A stretch of 10,988 nucleotides of DNA from CAIVND01 sp035532075 (GTDB taxonomy: Bacteria > Actinomycetota > Acidimicrobiia > Acidimicrobiales > Bog-793): assembly GCA_035532075.1 (NCBI GenBank), contig DATKRV010000066.1, positions 1 to 10,988 on the forward strand, given 5' to 3'. The position numbers and the translations under genes were made by a program. The stretch's first letter is position 1. The number at the start of each line of letters is the position of its first letter. The notes under the pieces are model-generated. The model worked only from the letters and a program-made list of their open reading frames with translations, ran no database searches and was not told the origin of the DNA. This document shows, one piece after another, positions 7,073 through 10,988 of the stretch.

Positions 7073-7099
7073 GGTCAACAGGCGACATGGCTGTTGACC
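7073..7099. promoter_or_regulatory. Candidate operator: 9-bp perfect inverted repeat GGTCAACAG / CTGTTGACC
   Basis: GGTCAACAG (7073-7081) and CTGTTGACC (7091-7099) are exact reverse complements separated by nine bases, so the arm centres are 18 bases apart. It lies about 145 bases upstream of the exporter's ATG, in the region where the promoters of the divergent genes must be. The TTGAC within each arm could also serve as a -35 element. A dimeric repressor or activator site is the simplest reading; an RNA hairpin is the alternative. Confidence 0.5.
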
Positions 7100-7571
7100 C
7101 GTGGGAAAACGTCGGAGAGAGGACGGCGTTTCTTGCCTTCGGGGACAGGTGCGATTTCTCGAAGCGTTCTTCGGTCCAGCACACCCGGTCGAGGCGAAGG
7201 GCAGGACAACGGTGCAATGGACGACAAAGCTGGCATCGTCGCGTCCACGAACGACTCGTTGTCCTCGTGTTGCACCCGAGCACTACGATCATCTTTGACA
7301 TTGACACACGATGTCACGAGTCCACCAACGAAGTCAGTCGGCTCCAAACTTCAGGGCATCAAACACAAGATTCCCGCATAACTCGCTCAGGCTCTCACCG
7401 GTAGATCCTCTGACAAATCGAACGTATCGGACACCCCGGACTTACGCGAAGACGTGATTGTCACCGTATGACGCGGGCCGCATTTGGTAAGAGATCCACT
7501 CGCAAGCCCGACAAGGTTGTTAACACAGCCATGGAGGTTGTCCCGTTCAGTCGTGGAATTTGAGTTGGTTA

Positions 7572-7609
7572 CGGCTGTGAAACATTAGGCTATCGGCGGC
7601 TGTGAAACA
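7572..7609. repeat. Two 13-base direct repeats (CGGCTGTGAAACA), 25-base period
   Basis: CGGCTGTGAAACA occurs exactly at 7572-7584 and 7597-7609, about 45 to 80 bases before the GTG start of the second oxidoreductase gene. A GCC-ended CACAGCC at 7524-7530 is a partial inverted third copy. Same-face spacing of a long repeat in a promoter suggests binding by an activator or tandem repressor. Confidence 0.55.
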
Positions 7610-7641
7610 GAGGTGGACGTGTTACCAACTTGACGACCGGT

Positions 7642-7645
7642 GAGG
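7642..7645 (+). promoter_or_regulatory. Ribosome-binding site for the second oxidoreductase gene
   Basis: GAGG lies six bases ahead of GTG 7652 and fixes that start. The neighbouring ATG at 7650 is in another frame. Confidence 0.55.
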
Positions 7646-7651
7646 TGAGAT

Positions 7652-8755
7652 GTGCTGGTAATTGACAACGACAAGGTTGCCGAGTTGTTAAAAGTGGAGG
7701 ACGTGATAGAGGTCCTCCACGAGTCTTACGTTGATCTCGCAGCAGGTGCGGGCATATGTAGGCCGAGAATTGATATGCGCATTCCGACCGGCGATGGTGA
7801 GTCGGTCTATCAATGGGGCACCATGGAAGGGGGCTCGGCTCGCACTGGTTACTTTGCGATTCGTATGAAATCCGACATTCTTACGGAGATCGAGCGCGAC
7901 GGTAATCGTACTCAGGAGAAGTACTGCACTCAGCCTGGCACCTTCTGCGGTTTGGTTCTCCTTTTCTCCGTGCGGAATGGCGAACCACTTGCTCTTATCA
8001 ATGACGGCGTTTTACAACATATGCGTGTTGCCGCTGATTCAGCGATTGGTGTCAGATACGGGGCGAACGAATTCGCACCAGTCCTTGGAATGATTGGCTC
8101 GGGCGGTATGGCTCGCAGCCACGTTGAGGCGGTTTTAACGGTACGGGATGTGAAACGCGTTCAGGTCTATAGTCCAACGAAGGCAAATCGGGAGCGATTT
8201 GCGGATGAAATGAGCGAGACGTTTGGCTTGGAGGCGATCGCCGTCAACGAACCAGAAGACGTATATCGGGGCGCCGACATCATTTCGGGGTGCACTGATG
8301 CAGTCGGTCCGGTGGTCCAGGGACTGTATCTGAATCCAGGAACTCACGTAACGTGCATCGGTGGACGTCCTGATACGGATGCGTTCGCGCGTTTTGACCG
8401 ATGGTTACGCCTTGGCGATGCGACAATGCCGCACAGCAACCCTGCACTTGCCACCCGGGACGAGTCTATTTCCTACATAGCAAACGACGATGACCCGGTC
8501 TGGCAAAAACACCGGCACAGCAATCGCTCTTGGCGTCCACCAACGGATGGATCACGGGTCATATCGCTTTGCCAGATATTAAACGGAGAGGCCTCGGTCC
8601 GAAACGGGGAAAATGACATTACGTTCTCGGAACGGGGCAACTCCCAAGGTGCCCAGTTCCATGCAGTTGCCGGTCTGATCTACGAGAAAGCACGGGCAGA
8701 GGGCATCGGGAGGGAGATTCCCACGGATTGGTTGCTCCAAGACATCCGGGACTGA
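7652..8755 (+). CDS. Ornithine cyclodeaminase/mu-crystallin-family NAD(P)-dependent oxidoreductase
   Basis: This is an intact 367-residue member of the ornithine cyclodeaminase/mu-crystallin family. Seen: PRID (38-41) and RMKS (71-74), the positions that hold substrate-binding Arg and Lys in the family; TQEKYC (87-92); GEPLALINDGVLQHMR (110-125); the dinucleotide-binding loop GMIGSGGMA (146-154); VYSPT (172-176) at the end of the second strand, with no Asp/Glu, which favours NADP(H); and IGGRPD (236-241), whose Asp aligns with the catalytic Asp region. The C-terminus IPTDWLLQDIRD matches the interrupted paralogue at 3785-4786. Family members deaminate or reduce amino-acid-type substrates through imines; this subgroup is longer than classical enzymes and its substrate is unknown. 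GTG start with GAGG six bases upstream; TGA stop. Its codons use more A/T third positions than the paralogue, suggesting a different history. The decarboxylase-like gene follows after 100 bases and is probably co-transcribed. Confidence 0.85.
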   Translation: MLVIDNDKVAELLKVEDVIEVLHESYVDLAAGAGICRPRIDMRIPTGDGESVYQWGTMEGGSARTGYFAIRMKSDILTEIERDGNRTQEKYCTQPGTFCGLVLLFSVRNGEPLALINDGVLQHMRVAADSAIGVRYGANEFAPVLGMIGSGGMARSHVEAVLTVRDVKRVQVYSPTKANRERFADEMSETFGLEAIAVNEPEDVYRGADIISGCTDAVGPVVQGLYLNPGTHVTCIGGRPDTDAFARFDRWLRLGDATMPHSNPALATRDESISYIANDDDPVWQKHRHSNRSWRPPTDGSRVISLCQILNGEASVRNGENDITFSERGNSQGAQFHAVAGLIYEKARAEGIGREIPTDWLLQDIRD

Positions 8756-8765
8756 ATCGGTCACA

Positions 8766-8787
8766 CAGGATCTGGATCTCAATCCTG
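8766..8787. repeat. 6-bp inverted repeat in the oxidoreductase-decarboxylase gap
   Basis: CAGGAT (8766-8771) and ATCCTG (8782-8787) are exact complements around a 10-base loop, 11 bases after the TGA of the oxidoreductase. With no T-run, it is more likely an RNA-processing or weak attenuation hairpin than a full terminator. Confidence 0.3.
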
Positions 8788-8841
8788 ATGATTTGGCGGT
8801 CACCCACGGCCGAAGAAAAGTTGTGGGCAGCAGTGGCGAAC

Positions 8842-8849
8842 AAGGGGGA
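8842..8849 (+). promoter_or_regulatory. Ribosome-binding site (AAGGGGGA) deciding a TTG start
   Basis: AAGGGGGA lies six bases before TTG 8856, much better than anything near the in-frame TTG at 8793. It also shortens the protein to where similarity to the decarboxylase family begins. Confidence 0.6.
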
Positions 8850-8855
8850 TTTACT

Positions 8856-9863
8856 TTGAGTACAAATCAAGAGTCGCATCGTGGCCAATGGCCGAAGGGT
8901 CCTTTAACGTTGGCTGTTGCACATTACGACCGACACCTTCCCCTGATCGAAGGCGAAATATCAATTCCGGGGGGCGAGCTTCGTGTATTGGTGGTGGGCC
9001 AAAACGAAGAATGTCGCGACGGCAGTCACCGTCACTCACGGATGTTAAACGACGAAGAGTTTGACGTTGCCGAGGTGTCATTCTCCTCCTATCTCATGGC
9101 AAGAGATCGAGGAGCTCCGTTTGTCGCGATTCCCGTCTTTCCACGCCGTCTGTTCAGCATGTCGCAGATGTGGGTAAGAAAGGATTCGAGGATCCACACT
9201 CCTGCCGATCTGATCGGTAAATCGGTAGGACTGAACTCCTTCCAAACGACATTGTCGGTACTTGCCAAAGCAGATCTTGGTCGCTCGTACCAGGTACCGT
9301 GGCGTGAAATCAAATGGTTCACGGCACGTGATGAGACGAGGTCATTCGAGCCAAATCCCAAGTTGCACCTCGATCGGTTGCCTGACGGTGAAAACTTGAC
9401 AGGCGGGCTGCTTTCTGGATTTCTAGATTGTGTGATGGTTCCCCATCCACCCCAACTCTTCTTGGAAGATAGCCGGGTCCGAAGACTCCTCGATGATCCT
9501 GTCGCGGAGGAATCGAATTATTTCAATAGACATGGATACTTCCCGATCATGCACGTCGTGGCCTTTCACGAGGAGGTGCTCGAAAAGTCGCCGGAACTCG
9601 CATCTACTCTGTTCGCAGCTTTTGAACGATCGGGCGAGATAGCTCGGAACCATTGGAATGATCCCAACTGGTCTTTCCTCGCATGGAGCTGTCATTGGTT
9701 TGAACATCAACAACAGTTGCTTGCGTTAGACATTTGGCCAAACGGAATAAAGAGGAATCTCGAAAATATCCGGTGGTTCATTGATCAGTCACTTGACCAG
9801 GGACTTATCTCGCGAAGTTACGATCCATCGGAGCTGTTCCACCTAAGTACTTTCGAGACGTGA
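8856..9863 (+). CDS. 4,5-dihydroxyphthalate decarboxylase-like protein (periplasmic-binding-protein fold)
   Basis: From TTG 8856 this is a 335-residue protein; an in-frame TTG at 8793 would add 21 unlikely residues. It carries the pattern of the 4,5-dihydroxyphthalate decarboxylase family (Pht5-like): HYDR at 23-26 near the first strand, FDVAEVSFSSYLMARDRG at 69-86, FVAIPVFPRRLFSMSQMWVR at 89-108 and DLIGKSVGLNSFQTT at 118-132. There is no signal peptide, which argues for a cytoplasmic enzyme rather than a transport binding protein, although the fold is that of NMT1/TauA-type binding proteins. The named enzyme turns 4,5-dihydroxyphthalate into protocatechuate, after a Rieske phthalate dioxygenase and a dihydrodiol dehydrogenase; a dioxygenase of that type begins at 10715. 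Many relatives act on other or unknown compounds, so the substrate is inferred. It is 100 bases after the oxidoreductase gene, likely the same operon. TGA stop. Confidence 0.8.
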   Translation: MSTNQESHRGQWPKGPLTLAVAHYDRHLPLIEGEISIPGGELRVLVVGQNEECRDGSHRHSRMLNDEEFDVAEVSFSSYLMARDRGAPFVAIPVFPRRLFSMSQMWVRKDSRIHTPADLIGKSVGLNSFQTTLSVLAKADLGRSYQVPWREIKWFTARDETRSFEPNPKLHLDRLPDGENLTGGLLSGFLDCVMVPHPPQLFLEDSRVRRLLDDPVAEESNYFNRHGYFPIMHVVAFHEEVLEKSPELASTLFAAFERSGEIARNHWNDPNWSFLAWSCHWFEHQQQLLALDIWPNGIKRNLENIRWFIDQSLDQGLISRSYDPSELFHLSTFET

Positions 9864-9956
9864 CACGACCAGCTCCTGACAGAACTCCGTGTGAACGCCG
9901 GTAGGCAGATCATTCATTTCACCTCTTGGTCCAATATGTGAGCGAGGCTGCGCGCA

Positions 9957-10358
9957 TCAGCGCGAGTGCAAGGGCAATCGCAGATTTGCAATAGGGATGG
10001 CAAATTGAAGTAGCTGCGGATCCTTGGACAACTGGATGGTCGTGCTAAGCAATGAACAGGCTGTGTTGCCAGGTTCAAACAGTCCGTTGGTTGCCTTGTG
10101 CCAAGCGCCGTTGATTACTACATCAGACGGATCAAGACCGGTGCCCCAGTCAGAGACTGCAATCGCTCCAGCACGCAGAGGTTTAAAATCCGCGCGCTCT
10201 CCCACTCGTCGCGTCGTCCTGGCAGGTTTAAGCCCAAGATTCTCAATATCTTGCTGCAACATTCCAACTGCACCCTGTGACGAGCCGGGTGGGAGTTCCA
10301 AGAAAACAGGCACGATGCGAGGTTGGGGCCGATGACAACCCAACGGATGACTGTCCAC
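9957..10358 (-). CDS. Possible hypothetical protein or gene remnant (minus strand)
   Basis: An ATG-started frame of 133 codons. From residue 14 its translation looks protein-like: RIVPVFLELPPGSSQGAVGM, then IENLGLKP, AGAIAVSDWGTGLDPSDVV and FEPGNTACSLL. I do not recognise the family. No good ribosome binding site was noted, and the first residues look less convincing than the rest, which would fit the tail end of a gene whose 5' part has been lost. It runs opposite to the catabolic genes on both sides. A chance frame remains possible. Confidence 0.3.
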   Translation of the reverse strand: MDSHPLGCHRPQPRIVPVFLELPPGSSQGAVGMLQQDIENLGLKPARTTRRVGERADFKPLRAGAIAVSDWGTGLDPSDVVINGAWHKATNGLFEPGNTACSLLSTTIQLSKDPQLLQFAIPIANLRLPLHSR

Positions 10359-10703
10359 ATGGACTGGAAGTTATTCCTCCATCGTTGAGAAAATTGCGCC
10401 GACGACACGTTGTTGAAGTTCAAGCATGGACAAAGAACCCCCAGTTCGTCGTTGTTGCAGTGGACGATCTTCGATTTATTCTCCAATGGCGCGCCCTCTT
10501 GAGACCGACTTGCCCGGGAATTTGCAACGCTGGTGCCTTCGGAGAGGTATTACACTTTGTGGGGTACGAAGGGTTCTGCCGACATTTCTGCCTTTGGCAA
10601 AGTTTTGCAGCCCTGCTGGTCGACGATACCGGCACGCGTACCGAGCGCGGGTGTGACCGCGATCGGGGCACACCTCGCCAGTCGTCTCCCCTATCGAACG
10701 CAG

Positions 10704-10708
10704 AGAGG
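10704..10708 (+). promoter_or_regulatory. Ribosome-binding site of the Rieske oxygenase gene
   Basis: AGAGG lies six bases before ATG 10715. This sets the start, although the same frame is open for about 160 codons upstream. Confidence 0.55.
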
Positions 10709-10714
10709 CATGTA

Positions 10715-10988
10715 ATGTTGAACGAGGATATTGAACTGATCACGCGCGTTGGAGCGGGAACCCCGATGGGCGAGATGCTGCGTCGATACTGGATCCCGGC
10801 GATGCTCGCTGAGGAGCTTCCCGAGCCCGATGGAGCACCGAAAAGGATCCGACTGCTCGGTGAGGACCTCGTCGCGTTCCGCGACACCTCGGGACGTGTC
10901 GGCATCATGGACCTGCACTGCCCGCACCGACTCGCCTCGCTCGCGCTGGGGCGAAACGAGGAGGGTGGGATCCGCTGTCTCTATCACG
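10715..10988 (+). CDS. Rieske [2Fe-2S] aromatic-ring oxygenase, phthalate 4,5-dioxygenase type, N-terminal part (3' partial)
   Basis: The first 91 residues read MLNEDIELITRVGAGTPMGE and onward, including RRYWIPAMLAEELPEPDG (23-40), GEDLVAFRDTSGRVGIMD (49-66) and the Rieske cluster ligands C69-P-H71 and C88-L-Y-H91, with 16 residues between the pairs. CPHRLASL and GRNEEGG between them are characteristic of the phthalate-dioxygenase oxygenase subunits. The protein should carry a [2Fe-2S] centre and, beyond the window, a mononuclear iron site, receiving electrons from a reductase to hydroxylate or demethylate an aromatic substrate. The substrate is set by the missing C-terminal domain. Its G/C-rich codon use differs from the AT-leaning decarboxylase-like gene upstream. 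With that gene it suggests a phthalate-like route, though 851 bases separate them. Confidence 0.88.
   Translation, partial: MLNEDIELITRVGAGTPMGEMLRRYWIPAMLAEELPEPDGAPKRIRLLGEDLVAFRDTSGRVGIMDLHCPHRLASLALGRNEEGGIRCLYH

Larger units (their letters stand above)
6930..7651. other. Large divergent promoter region between MFS exporter and second oxidoreductase gene
   Basis: These 722 bases lie between two divergently read genes and should hold both promoters. Open frames at 7069-7404 overlap one another on both strands, none longer than 111 codons, and none resembles a known protein, so I do not call a gene. Two ordered structures stand out: a perfect 9-base inverted repeat at 7073-7099, near the exporter, and two 13-base direct repeats at 7572-7609, just ahead of the oxidoreductase gene. 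Confidence 0.5.
9864..10714. other. Long gap before the Rieske gene, with doubtful open frames only
   Basis: This 851-base stretch contains two competing open frames: a minus-strand frame at 9957-10358 (listed separately) and a plus-strand frame, open from 10232 straight into the Rieske gene, with no recognisable domain. A GC-rich hairpin, CGCGC-ATCA-GCGCG (9951-9964), lies about 90 bases after the decarboxylase stop. The Rieske promoter should lie here, but no clear -35/-10 pair was identified. Confidence 0.4.

Noticed and set aside
7069..7404. Cluster of overlapping open frames on both strands in the divergent intergenic region
   Set aside because: Five similar-length frames overlap one another with no recognisable motif or start signals; none stands out as a real gene.
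8793..8855. Earlier TTG start for the decarboxylase-like gene
   Set aside because: No ribosome-binding site at the right distance, and the added 21 residues do not resemble the family; TTG 8856 has AAGGGGGA six bases upstream.

Overview
The window looks like an accessory catabolic region of a fairly GC-rich bacterium, plausibly an actinobacterium or Chloroflexi-like lineage. This guess rests only on base composition and heavy use of GTG and TTG starts; there is no rRNA, tRNA or marker gene to place it. It is loosely packed: about two thirds is convincingly coding, and five gaps of 400 to 850 bases carry little that can be recognised. No transposase, integrase, CRISPR array, RNA gene or transcription-factor gene was found.

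Layout: (1) bases 1-61 hold the last 19 codons of an unidentified plus-strand gene; 62-649 shows no supportable gene. (2) A minus-strand CaCA-type cation/Ca2+ antiporter (650-1612). (3) A plus-strand MFS transporter (1958-3298). (4) A plus-strand ornithine cyclodeaminase/mu-crystallin-family gene. Its body is intact (3785-4786), but its first ~30 codons (3695-3781) are cut off by an in-frame TAG at 3782-3784, and its expected start codon reads GTA. (5) A gap with a strong hairpin and a short direct repeat. (6) A minus-strand EntS-like MFS exporter (5520-6929). (7) A ~720 bp divergent intergenic region with a perfect inverted repeat (7073-7099) and a tandem 13-base repeat (7572-7609). (8) A second, intact ornithine cyclodeaminase-family gene (7652-8755), followed by a 4,5-dihydroxyphthalate decarboxylase-like gene (8856-9863). 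(9) An 850 bp region with only doubtful open frames. (10) The first 91 codons of a phthalate-dioxygenase-type Rieske oxygenase (from 10715), cut by the window edge.

Functional reading: a Rieske ring-hydroxylating oxygenase, a dihydroxyphthalate-decarboxylase-like protein, one or two NAD(P)-dependent imine/amino-acid-type oxidoreductases and two MFS transporters together suggest uptake or export and breakdown of an aromatic carboxylate, perhaps nitrogen-containing. The substrate cannot be read from the sequence. The most notable observation is the amber-interrupted paralogue, which is either a very young pseudogene, a base-call error, or a gene rescued by readthrough or reinitiation; its intact relative lies about 2.9 kb downstream.
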